DNA of 64,000 nt, taken from contig JANVCC010000010.1 in assembly GCA_025345505.1 (NCBI GenBank), forward strand, positions 41,353,546-41,417,545, given 5' to 3'. Positions 1 through 11,500 of this stretch are shown here, piece after piece; position 1 is the stretch's first letter; every line of letters begins with the position of its first letter. Position numbers and translations under genes: made by a program. The notes beneath the pieces were generated by a model. The model was not told where the DNA came from, did no database searches, and worked only from the letters and a program-made list of their open reading frames with translations. The DNA comes from Todiramphus chloris collaris (Eukaryota > Chordata > Aves > Coraciiformes > Alcedinidae).

Positions 1-3000
1 ACTAGAATTAGCAAAATCATAAACCTTTTTAAAAAGCATCAGAATTCACAGAGGAAAGAGAGATCTATTAATGCTGAAGGCGCAAAATGTCCATTTGCGG
101 TCATTGCTGAGTGTGCTCAAGCTTCTTGAAACTCCTGAGGCTGGCTGTGATAAACCTGTGGCATTCTCATGGAGGGACTTAGTATACTCATGTAGCAAGA
201 CAAAAAAAGATAAAAAGTTTCTTGTGTTGTCTCTTGATAATTGCAGATGTAGATCTGTCAACATAACTGCCATTAGCATCAGACAATAACTGCAGCTGAA
301 GACAACTGGAAATGGTTGACAAATGAGTCAGGAAGGCAGGGAAGTAGAATTCAGTGGGAACTGTGCTTGGATATATAGGAACATACAGTGTATACTATGT
401 GCTCTAAAGAGAGAAAAGTGAGGGAAAATGAGGATCCATTTCGGGGTGTAAAAATATAGTGGATCTTTTTATTTTGAAAAAAATTCACCGTGACAATCAT
501 AATTTTATAAGAATGTGCTCTGTATAGTATGTAAATCAGGGCATTCAAAGACTATGAGGAGTGGACCCTTTAAATTCCTTAAAAAGTACTAACCTAGGCA
601 CTGGTTAAGTATGGCTCCCCATAGAAAATGTGTGTCTCAGAGACCATCATAAGGCCTTGGAAAGAGGCTGAATTAAAACTTGAGTCCTTGACATTGCAAT
701 AATGTTCTTGTATTAATGTTGTGGTTTGCATCTAATAAGTATAATTTTACTTTGTTGTTTTGATAAACAAATATATTCTATCCAGGCAGCCACAAGGTAC
801 AAAATAATTGTTCAATATGAAAGCTGGAACATTTTAACCATCTTTTCCTGATAGTTATTTCATTAAAACCCTAGGTCCTGGAGTCATTAAAGGATTTAGC
901 CTTTCTTTTCTATTCTGATGGAAAAGGCACATTGTGCAGTAGTGTAAATTCTTCTTGTCCTGTGACATCGGTGACTGTAAATTCAATGCAATGCACTTGT
1001 TGATATGGACTTTATTCCACAAAAAAATCTGAAGACAAATTATAGGTATCCATATTTATAGACAATTCCATCATTTTTACTGTTGTGGTTGACTATTGAT
1101 TTCTTAATACTTAAGTAGTGAAAAATGACACCTTCCAAACTATTTTAAATACTTCTAATATTATGCAATTCTTTTGTTGTTAAATAAAAATCTTTGTTTA
1201 TAAGAAATTTTGCTGTTTTAAATATTACCAAGACCAGAAAAATGAAATAATTATGATATTTATTACTAAGGAAAATAATCAAAACCACTACATATAAGAT
1301 ACGGGGACTGAGGACTGCTGTTATGGTGTATGAATAAGGTATTGGGCGAGGATTCAAGACATTTAAGTCTGAGAAGTTTCCTTAAACCAGACTCCTAGTG
1401 TGACATTCAACATATTGTTTAATTTTGTGTACCTCAGCTTCCATCTGTGGAACAAATATGTAGATACAGCTTTACTCCTATCCTTTGTCTGTCTCAGGGG
1501 TTTGATTTATAAAATCTTAAAAGATATCTAACTGCCTTGCTCAAACAACTTCCAGCACAGTAAGAATTCAGTCTTCACTTCACTGGAGCTTCTTATTATA
1601 GCTGCGGGGAAAAAAGTTACATTCATTTTCTCAATTTATCACAATAGGAGTCTCTACAGAATGAAAACTGAAGAGCTGAGACAGATTTTTTTTTTTATTT
1701 TATTTTTCTATCTCGTAATCTGAATAGTTCTATGAAATTGAGTCTAAAGATTTATTTGTCTTATGTCACTTTTGCTTCTTAATACAAACTGTTTTGAAAT
1801 TGGTTGTGTGTAGGTGACAAATGTGCAAGTATAAATCCATGTCTTTTTGATATCAAATGAATTCACTGAACGTTCTAAGTTAAGGAACCTTGTTGAGAGA
1901 CAGCAGTAAGAAAAGACAAAGTGTATAAGATCACTACAATTCACTGTACTTGGTTCACTGTTGAAATTACAGAAATATATAATATTGTAGCATACTAAGA
2001 GAACAGTCCAAACAAGTCCATGATGAAGAAAACTTGTTCATGTTTGGGGTTTTTTTTCTGCATATCTTCACAATCTGATTATCTTTCATGATAATCAACT
2101 TCTGGCAATCAGCAGCTGAAGGGCACTAAACAAACTAAGTATAATTAAGGGAGTTTTTAAACAGCAGTTGTTAGTGTGCAAAAATGGAAAATACAGCTTC
2201 ATAGGTACTGGCAAACATTTACATGGAATGTCTTTTCTCTTAAAGGGAGAAAAGAAAACGGTTTGTTTTTTTTTTTTTCTGAGCTGTGAAGAAACTAGAA
2301 GCTGACCGATAAAGACTTCATTCAAGATTTCCCCGTGAAAAGAAAACTGCGTTGATGTCGACCGTATAAGGTATTTTAAACAACCATGGATTCTTTTACC
2401 TTCTAAACCCTGTGAAATGCTTTAATATGTGGTGCTTCCTGAGAAATAAAATAGAGGTAGTAAATAGAAAATAGAAATAGCTTTTTTGAGTGTAAGGTCT
2501 ATTAGCATATATAATTTTGTGGTAATGCATTTTATTTCATGCTAATGTTAAAGATGGAAAAAAATCAGTTCACATGCATTTCTTGGCTGTTCAGATAGTA
2601 GTTGTATTCTTTGCCTTCTCTCACTATCAACTTGCATTTTATCAAATCCCAAGCTGTCATGGTTCATTATCCATAGATGATCTTGAGCAGCCTTGCATCA
2701 TGAAAAAATATGCTGTGGCATCTGCCATTGTGCACCACTACACAGATCACTTGTGAGTAAGGATTGTCTCTGATTTATACATTCAGTAGTGTGTGTTCTT
2801 ATATATTTGGCTGTGAATATCTTAAGTTGCTTACATTATGTTGCTGTGATTTTTCAGGTTGTCTGCTGTGCCTTTTTAGCTAACGAGTTCCATTTGAATT
2901 AATGGTTGTACACCTTAATCTCTACCAGGCACTCACATCACTTCTGTAGTCATTTCATAAGCCTCTGTACCAGTGATGTAGACTGTATATTGAAATTAGG

Positions 3001-4694
3001 AGCAGTGATTATAGTATTGGTCGTACATTCTAGATCAAATAGTTTGACTTTTCTGATTTTAGGACCCAGAAATGAACTTTATGTCACGATAGAGACATAA
3101 CAGAGAGCAATGATGTCCAGATATAAATATATTTACTAAGGAAGTCTTTATTTCCTGTAAGGCAATTACATTGGGAAGAGACTATTATTCTTTTTTGAAA
3201 GACAAATAGTAAAAATGCACAGTGCTCATAGATGTTAGTAATAAAAGTCCTATTCATTCCTCTAATTTACATATCTGTTTAACTGTTGTAAAGGGAAAAG
3301 GAACATACATTTTCTCCTGGGATGTTCTGAGGTTATTTCACTGCTATTCTGGTTTGGTGATTTTGGAAATTAATGTATTATACTGTTACTGTTACTGCTT
3401 CATCTGAAAATACTTGTTTCAGCAATCAACAGTGAAAATTTATTACTTTAGCTTTGTCTCAGTACTTCTTGACTTGATAACTGTTTGAAATTAATCAAAG
3501 GAGTTGTTTTTAGTAAATTGCATAGATACTTTCTGAATATGTTGAATCTAAGTAGCATTGCTTGCTGTAGCTCAGGCTGTCTTCACCCAGTCTCTTTGAT
3601 GTTTTCTCCAGGGATGAGCAGAGTAAGAGAAACAATCTGGTTCTGTTAAGATTCCTTATAATTGCCAGACTTGATGAAATTTCAGTGAAACGTTACACTA
3701 AACCCACTCCTTTTAATAGAGAAAAAGAATTTCTGTATAGTCTAAAGACATTTACAGGTCTTAGTGCATGTCACAGTTCCCATACCAATTAGTTGTTTAT
3801 ACCTGCAAGGGCTTCAAGGCTTCATTTGGGTTAGAGCTTTTTATGTGTTTTCTGTTTGTGCACATGTTCTGCAGAGATCTTGTGGAAGTGGAGATCATTC
3901 ACAGGTCAAAAGAAAAGCAACAACATATAAAGACAATGAAATATCAGGGCACTTTTCAATGAAAGTTCACAAAACAAGCGAAGAGCCGCATGAAAATGCA
4001 AAGCAATATCTCCTCAAAGTAAATTGTTCTGAAAGAAAATAACTCACTCGGAAAGAATAATACTATTTGTTTGTATTGTAGAGCAGATTGCTGTGAGACT
4101 AACTCTCAATGTGTGACTTTAGCAGTAGCTGTCATTTTGCTGAAAGCCTACCTTTTATTTTCAGTAATAAAACACAATACGGCCCTGTGCTGAATGTGGA
4201 AAAGGCGGAGGGGGAAGAGTGAGAGAGAGACTGGAAAAAATATTTTCTATTCTAATTCCCCTGCATCTGTTCCTGTTCCACCAAAAGTTGCAAATGAATT
4301 TTGATTGAAGTAATAGTGTATTCATCACAGTGATAAAATTAATTTCCATCTCTCTTCACTATCGTGTGTGTCTCAGAGAAAGTTTCTTGTGAGAATATGA
4401 AATACTGTCTATAAATGTGTCTGGGACTAAGTCACCAATGTTGTAGCTCAAACTAATTTAAATAAAGGCAAATGTTTTGAGATCTGAAAGTCAAATTCAC
4501 ATCTGAACAATAGTTTCAAGGACTTGCATGCACATTTGACTGTCTCATTCCCTGAGATGGATTGCTACTAAAGAGATTATCCATATAATCATGAGCTACA
4601 GGAATGTGAAATAGAATAAAGTTATCTGTAAGGTAAATATGAAGTGGAAAAGCAAATTAAAGCAAAAATGGAAGAAGAATGAATCCAGAATGAA
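1..4694. other. AT-rich noncoding DNA, no gene recognised
   Basis: Unique AT-rich sequence with short homopolymer runs (T at about 1687-1696 and 2264-2278). Stop codons are frequent in all six frames and the longest open frame is about 90 codons. No CR1 or LTR piece was recognised. The first 290 bases are open on both strands for just over 70 codons (71-289 plus, 46-279 minus), with ordinary composition and no recognisable family. A short exon-like stretch near 2650-2756 is listed separately. I see no promoter or CpG island. Confidence 0.6.
2653..2756 (+). other. Exon-like open stretch ending at a GTGAGT donor-like site (unproven)
   Basis: The plus frame ending at a TGA at 2754-2756 has mixed, non-repetitive composition in its last 35 codons (for example SLSIDDLEQPC and VASAIVHHYTDHL). 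It ends inside a donor-like GTGAGTAAG beginning at 2752. A pyrimidine-rich stretch at about 2605-2640 lies upstream and could serve an acceptor around 2652. The exon end before the donor is CTT rather than the usual CAG. I do not recognise the peptide. It may be a chance frame. Confidence 0.12.
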
Positions 4695-4714
4695 TTTTTT
4701 TTTTTTTTTTTTTT
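4695..4714. repeat. Poly(T) run, T20
   Basis: Uninterrupted run of 20 T. It could be an antisense A-tail of a small retrocopy, but no recognisable retrocopy lies next to it. Confidence 0.95.
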
Positions 4715-7038
4715 AAATCTATACCAGGAACTTAAGGATGCAACAGAACCCAAGGATCTAATGTATGAATCTGAACTAGATATGCTTCTTAATCTGTCAC
4801 CAAAGTCACAGAATTTGTTTGGTAGATCTCTCAGTGTTGTTGATGCCTATGTAATATGTTACAAATTGCGTTAAAGAGGATACTATAATAAACAGAGTCA
4901 GTAGGAAATACCTTCTGAGACTTTTTCAGTATTAGGAAGTGCTTACTTAATCAAAATAATTGCAGCTGGTTAGGTGTTACAAGGAATCTTCCTATTTTAA
5001 AAAGTACATTAAATTGGTAAAAATATTTCTTTTACTCTTTTAGAGGAAATTTTTCTTTAATGCTACTTTCCATTTAGAAATACTTATGGTGTGTTGATTT
5101 TGCTGTTATATTTTTGCTTTTACTTGATGACAGTAACAAGTATGAAAGCCATTCTCTTACTGCTTCCGCTGTAGTCGCTTTGGACATTCTAGAAATGCAG
5201 AGTGGTGCTCACATCAGCACTGAGGGAATCTCCACAGAGTACAGAGGAAGGCTGTAAATATTACAGGTCCAGAATTGGGAGGCCCCAGACCAACCAGTCT
5301 CAATGGTCTGACCCCAAGTTCAAGAAACAGTTCCGGTTCATAGCAGTTTGATGGAGTTCTTTCCCTTTTCTTGCCTTAGGAGTATTTTGGTTTTAGCCCT
5401 ATGAAAACAAGTAGAAATCCTGGAATCCCCATTTCATTCTCATACTTGTAAATTCTGTTAACCATGATTGAGCATGTAGGACTACGAATAGAATTCCGAT
5501 TCATTCAGTGATTAATGGTGATTAATTTTAAGATTTATACTTGGCATACCTCAGTAAAAGAACATATCTTATAAACCAGTGTTAAATATCTCCCTACAAG
5601 ACAGAAGATGTAACCTGTCTTGTCTAAATTGGTTGAGAAAAAATATACTTTCTCAACTGATTAATTTATTTCAAATAATTTTAGTACATGTCTATTTTCT
5701 GTCCTATATACTGGGAAGATGTTCACATATTATCATGGGACTGTTCAAGAATCAAAGACTAAGGCATCGTTGCAGTCAACACTGAAATTGCAGGTGAACA
5801 ATGTTGCCACAGTTTGCAGACTGTCTCAGAGCAAAGGTCGATAGACTGTAACCTGTCTCTGGGAATATAAATATTTGCACGGCTTCTTTTTCTTTTTCCT
5901 GTATTTTTCAACCTTCTGTTTTCTGAACTAAGACTTCATTCCTCTTTTGGGAGCCAATGTTCCGCTGTAAAATGAAAATTCCTAGGCTGTAGATGGATAC
6001 ATCTTGCCTCCTTTAATCATTTCCATCTTAAAGATAAACCATTAAGCAACAATGAAAGTTGAATTTTGCATAGATCTGTGGTGTATGCATCTATTAGAAA
6101 TAGGGAAAACAAGAAATGCAAAAATTACTTCAATTAATTTGCTGAAATTTATTAAACTGTGTATAACTTCCTAAGCTGAAAGTAACTTCAGCTATCATAG
6201 GCTGCAATGAGATTTCTGGGTTTTGGCGACTGAGGATAAATCAGACAGACCAAAGGCTTTTTTTGGGAAAATAAAATTTCACAAAGTAGTACAATCAAGT
6301 GCAGGTCTTACTCTGCCTGTAAGAAAAAGAATAAAACTGCTGGTGCAAAGAAGGCTTCTTTCTTCCCACAGTGCTGCATTTATTGTGTTACAGTCTAAAC
6401 CAGCGGCAATTACACATAAGCTGTTAAACAAAATGAGAACAATCAGTCAGCTCACTGAGCCAGAGGTGGTACTTGGGAGTACTTGCTGTTTCTCCCAGTC
6501 AATCTCAGCATCAGTGATGGTCAGAAAATAGAGTCTTATTCTCCTGCATATGTTTATGTGGCGGGGGGGATATAACATGGCAAGCAAAAAGGAAGCTAAA
6601 ACCTCCTGGAGAAAAAATAGGTTTATGGGGAAAGTATGGACCTAAAAGTGCATGTCACACCTGGGAAGAGTACTGTGGTTTTTAACTGCGTGGGTAAAAG
6701 GCCCACCAGATTGCTACAGGTTGAAGCCAAGAAGCTGACAAAATTCAAAGGACTTTTGAAATTTTATGGTAGTGAGAACAGTAAGACTAAGTTCTTGAAA
6801 GATTTTATGGCAAAGAAAAAAAATTCACATGTAGGACAAGATAAATGGCTAAATGGGTAGGATATTCTTTCATGGAATGAATTATGTTCCAGATAACTTC
6901 TGCAGGACATGCACATTTTTTTTAAATAATTGATGTTGTCATTTGTCAGAAAGAGCATGCAAGATTAGGTAGACCATAAATTTAGTTTGGTTCAGAAAGT
7001 TTTGTGGTCCTATCACAGGTTTGGTCAAGTGATGTAGG
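4715..7038. other. AT-rich noncoding DNA with weak open frames near its end
   Basis: Unique AT-rich sequence without recognisable transposable elements. The only open frames of note are at 6223-6860, described separately. A short G run lies at about 6562-6568. Confidence 0.55.
6223..6860 (+). pseudogene. Two consecutive open frames, possible decayed retrocopy (unproven)
   Basis: Two plus-strand frames follow each other: 6223-6531 (102 codons, opening at a TTG) and 6636-6860 (74 codons from an ATG). They lie in different phases and are separated by about 100 bases that include a G-run (around 6562-6568), a typical place for a frameshift. The second frame is lysine-rich (AKKLTKFKGLLKFYGSEN; then AKKKNSHVGQ). 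An A21 run follows at 7045-7065, so a processed pseudogene with a poly(A) tail is conceivable. There is no AATAAA close before the A run, and neither peptide resembles a family I know. Chance frames remain the simpler reading. Confidence 0.15.
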
Positions 7039-7065
7039 AAAAAGAAAAAAAAAAAAAAAAAAAAA
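7039..7065. repeat. Poly(A) run, A21 with one interruption upstream
   Basis: A-rich run with 21 uninterrupted A at 7045-7065, preceded by five more A and a G. It is either a simple repeat or the tail of a retrocopy lying upstream. Confidence 0.9.
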
Positions 7066-7672
7066 TTGGTGACAAATTGTTTCAAAGGAAAAAACAACAG
7101 AATATTTCTAACCATCTTTACATCTGAATAAGTCAGGATGGACTTTTTAAGAAACCCCAGTGTAAAGTTAGAGGAAGAGCTGTGACCAATCTAATAAGGA
7201 TAGTTATTTTCTGATGTGCACTGGAATCAGGAGCCTGAAACAGTCCAAGAGTGTAGTTTCATGGTAGCATAAAGCACATTTTTGCGGGAAGTGATGGTCT
7301 TGCGTTCTTTGTTCCATCACTAAAGGTAACAGAGTAGTTTTCAGCTAGATAAGCCTTACTGCTGCCACACAAGGAATAGTGCAGTGTTGTGCATGTGGGA
7401 GGTAGGGCAGGATCTCTTTTGGCAGCAGCAAATCCTTAAATCAGTTTAATCAGCTTCTGAAGCCACTCCAGAAATTTGAGCCTTCACAGAAGCCTTCACC
7501 GAAGAGGCAGTGGGTGCTGACATCCCCATATAGTTTCTATGTAGCAAGTAGTGCTCACCTCACTATTAGCAAATGTGTTTAGCATTGTAATGAAGAATGA
7601 ACTTCAGTCACTTTCCTATAATGGGACTACCTAAATGAGTAAAAAGCAGTTCCCAAATTTGATCCCCAAGCA

Positions 7673-8513
7673 TGGTGCATTGCCCTGGTTGGCTGCTAGG
7701 CTCCCACCCAACCTCTCTCACTCACCTTTCTCAATGGAAAGAAAGACAGAAAAGCTCATGGGTCAAGGTAAAGACAGGGAGATCACTTAGCAATTACCAT
7801 CCTGCGCAAGCAGATTTTACTTCAAGATTGAATTTTTAATTTATTGGTAATTAAAATAGATTTGCACAGTGAGAAACAAAGACAAAACCAAAAGCACCTT
7901 CCCTTGCTTCCACGCTCAACTTCATTCCTTTATTCCCAAGTCTCAGTTGAGGAGAGTGGGGAACAAGGACTGTGGTCAGTTGATAGCAGCTGGTCTCTGC
8001 CAATCCTTCCTCCTCACACTTTTCCACTTCTTCAGCTTGTGGGCCTCCATGATCTGCAGTCCTTCAAGAACTGCTTCAGCATGGGCTCTCCATGGCCTGC
8101 AGTTGCTTCAGGGCATATCTACCTGGAGCAGCATGAGGTCCTTCATGGGCTGCAGCAGACAACCTGTGTCACCATAGTCTCCTCCGTGGGTTGCAGGGAA
8201 ATCCCTGCTCCAGGTCCTGGATCACCTCCTCCTGCTCCTCCTTCTTTCACTTTGGAGCTTACAGTGCTGCTTCTCACACTTTACCTCACTCCTTAATGCC
8301 AGGCAGTGGTTTTGCCCCATCTTAAATACACCTTCCCCCAGGCACCACCATCTTTGCTGAAGGGGCTCAGCTGTGCCCTGCAGGGGGTTGGTTGCAACCC
8401 ATTGGAACTGGCTGTGTCTGGCATGGGGCAGCCCTGGCCTCTTCTCACAGGTGCCCCTGTGCTCCCCCCCATTGCCTGCTCCCCATACACCAAGTTGTCT
8501 CACAAACAGTTTT
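7673..8513 (-). mobile_element. Solo LTR of an avian endogenous retrovirus (ERVL-like), decayed
   Basis: Read on the minus strand, this matches from memory a common avian LTR family. Its start region derives from TTTGTGAGACAACTTGGTG (about 8489-8507). A TATA-like TATTTAAG lies at 8328-8321, followed by a tandem GC-rich series of degenerate units built on 'tgcagcccatggagga..ctggagcag' (roughly 8020-8210 on the plus strand). An AATAAA lies at 7845-7840. The end resembles the family's 'ggtaattg..agtgatctccctgtctttacc..cccatgag' segment and finishes near 7673. AAGCA occurs at both edges (7668-7672 and 8514-8518), suggesting a 5-bp target duplication, the size typical of ERVL. No internal gag-pol region adjoins it, so it is a solo LTR. 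Frames running through it are by-products. Family naming is from recall, and many substitutions indicate an old copy. Confidence 0.75.
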
Positions 8514-11500
8514 AAGCAGCTAGTGAAAGCAAAGGGCATTTTTTCAGCATAGGCTTAAAATCTTGTGGAGTTTTTTCCTAACCTGGTTTCCCAAACACCT
8601 GTTTTCCAGTAGTATGCCCATACTGATTGCACAGAAGCTCATCTTATGCCTCCATAAGTATAAGCAGAATATATCCAATCATGTATTTTAAGGATTTTTT
8701 TTTTATAATTATTTATTTTTTAATTAAGGGGGCTGTGCTTATGGTAGATACGGAGGTATTTTCTATGTCATGTTTTTGTATTTATCCATTACTGATGTTA
8801 AATACAGCTGAAAATTTGTACTAGAAATGCAAACTACTAGGAGGAGGTTTTTTGCCACACTACAATTTGGAGCCCGTCTGTCATGCAACACAACAAGTTC
8901 ATTGCGCTGATCGTGATTTGACAGAATTTTGCAAATTTTTATGTCCCAAATCTGTAAAGCATGGAAAAGAGAGAAATGTGTGCCAGAGGACAGGGCAAGC
9001 CACAGAGTCTGGCAGGCTCTTAGCTGGCAGGTGGGAGATGGATGGCCAGGTCTCCATTTTGCGACACACAGATCTGCTGTGTCCCTTCTGGTACCCACCT
9101 CTGCTTTTGGGGCTGTCTGTTCTCTGTGCCATTGGTTAGGGCATTGTTCTGAGATAAATTCATCCTCTGTTGTTCTCCCACTATTTCTTTGGTACACTGT
9201 GTGAATACAAATTCCTCCTGTATTTATAACTTGTGTCTCTCAGTGTCAGAAAGGTGGTGGCCCAACTAGAGTGATACATTGTCCTTTACAGAATGACAGA
9301 CGGGTTGGAACTCTTGGCACAAATAACTGGTTTATTTTGTTCTCACATTAAAAAAAAGTTGTGATATGAAACCTTGTATATTTTTAAAATATGAATTCTT
9401 ATCTGTGTCTGACAGATCTCATCACTCTGAGAGGTCCAAAATTTGTGATTCTCTCTAAAATTTAATTATCTGGCACTTTCTAACAGCAGCTTGTCTACTA
9501 ACATGTAGAATTTCATTTTGTTGAAACATCTTTTGTGTGTGTCCTTGGTATTGATAACAGTGGCTCATGGTAATGCTTATCTCCTTTTTATTCTGAAAAT
9601 GTAATAAAGAAGGATAATACAAAGTAATAGCTACATGCATTAGTTAGGCAGACATCCATCAAGTCTTTGCATCAGACTTAGCTTTTCAGATATCTCAAGA
9701 AGCAAAGATCATAAAAGAAACTTTACCATGGCAAACATGTCCACAAAACCAAATAAATCATTGTCCAAACAAGGAACGAACCAAGAGAGATCTTTCTTGT
9801 TCACTCGTGAATTTTTTTGTTTCCTTTTCTGGATAGTTTTCTGAACAAATTATTAATTACTAATTGCCATAGTTATCTCTCTTCAGAGCTACCATAATTG
9901 GACTCTTCAAGGTAAGTGAGGCTTGGGTCCATTCCCCAGATTCTGGGGAATGTGATGGGAATAGGAAGTCAATGCAAAGAGGGAAAATAGTCTTAATCAG
10001 TTGTTTACAGATAAAAGTAGTCATCTGGAAAAAAGTACCAAATTGCAAACATGTAGGACTTGATCTTGTGTGTAAAAAGTCTGTTGATACTAGGGATATA
10101 AAAACAAGTAACTGTAGACATAACTCTTGCTTTGTGGTTTCCAATGTAAATGTTTGAAAATACGTTTTTTCTATGTAGAACATATTTAAGTACATGATGT
10201 ACTTGTGGACAGTGAAACGTATAATAAGTGCATCCTGGTAAACTTACATGTATATATTGGGAGTATTTGGGGTAAGATATAAATATAGAAGATTAGGAAA
10301 TAAGGTTTGGGTTCCAATATATGTTGAGTTTTATTTGTAGAATGTTTGTTTGCAAGCCTTTTTTTTTTTTTCTTCTTTAACATGTGTTTCTTGATTGTAC
10401 ACTTCTGTATATGCATAATGATCCTGTTATGGGGCTTTGACTTTCTAACTCTTGATCTGAGCATCCAGATTCAGTGATGACCGAAGATTGCACAGAGAAA
10501 CCTATATGTTTCATTGTCAGTGTACCTGATTTGATGAGAAGAATAGTGGCAATCTGCTTTATAGTGTGGGAAAACTAAAAGTATTTTTTGACTTTGTGTT
10601 AGGCTTTTATAGAAGCAGTAAACAAGTTTAAGCTGTGCTGTGTGTCACGGAAGAGTCTGCATGATGTAGCCTGCTTCTCAGGAGAGGCAGAGATAGAAAC
10701 CAGGAGCTCATCATATGATTATTTAAAAGCTTGTATTGAAGAAAAGGCAAGGTGGGTACAGCTGTGTAAAAACCATACACCTGTTGATCAGAGCACAGGT
10801 GAAGATGATGTATACCCACTCATCTGGGATTATATATTTTCCCTAGGTAGAGGAAGCTCACATTGAGTAGCTAGGGCTGTTTGCATTTCAGTTCCCAGAT
10901 TACGTCTGCTTGTGTGGTGGCTTCCAAGTTGGTTATTATGGTATTGTCAACAGGGAGCTGCCTGACTAAAGCACATGAGGCTGTGCAGCTAGAACTAAAA
11001 TAAAAAACAACCACCTCTGAAACAAACAACTGTCAGTCCTTACATACCTAGGACAGTGTCCAAGAGAGGTCATGTCATCATGCACACTGCCAAATGCCTT
11101 TTTCATGCATGGATATATAAGAGAGGATGGATGGGAGGATCAGTTATGGCAAGTGTTAGCACATCTAGCAGGTGGGAGAGTCAAGAATGTCTGATATATT
11201 GGCTTTTGTAAGGAAGGGTTAGTGTACTGGTATAGTACTTAAAAAAAAGTTACTCAGGGAGCAGGTGGAGACTGGAGAGAGAGCTTCCATCTTGTCATGC
11301 CATTCCATCTCTGTTTTAGGAACAGATGGCTGCAGTGAAATGGGATTCCATTCCATTCTGTAATGCTGAATGCCATTTAGAAAAACAAACAAAAACCCAA
11401 CAAGAAAACTATTTTTGTGGAGAAATTGCCCACATAGATGTAGCAAATGCAGCTCTTTTTTTCAGGGAGAGAAGAGACCCATGACAGCACGTGGACATCC

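Noticed and set aside
7844-8539. Open frames up to 150 codons (plus) and 105 codons (minus)
   Set aside because: They run through the decayed solo LTR. The low stop density comes from its GC-rich repeated units, not from a gene.
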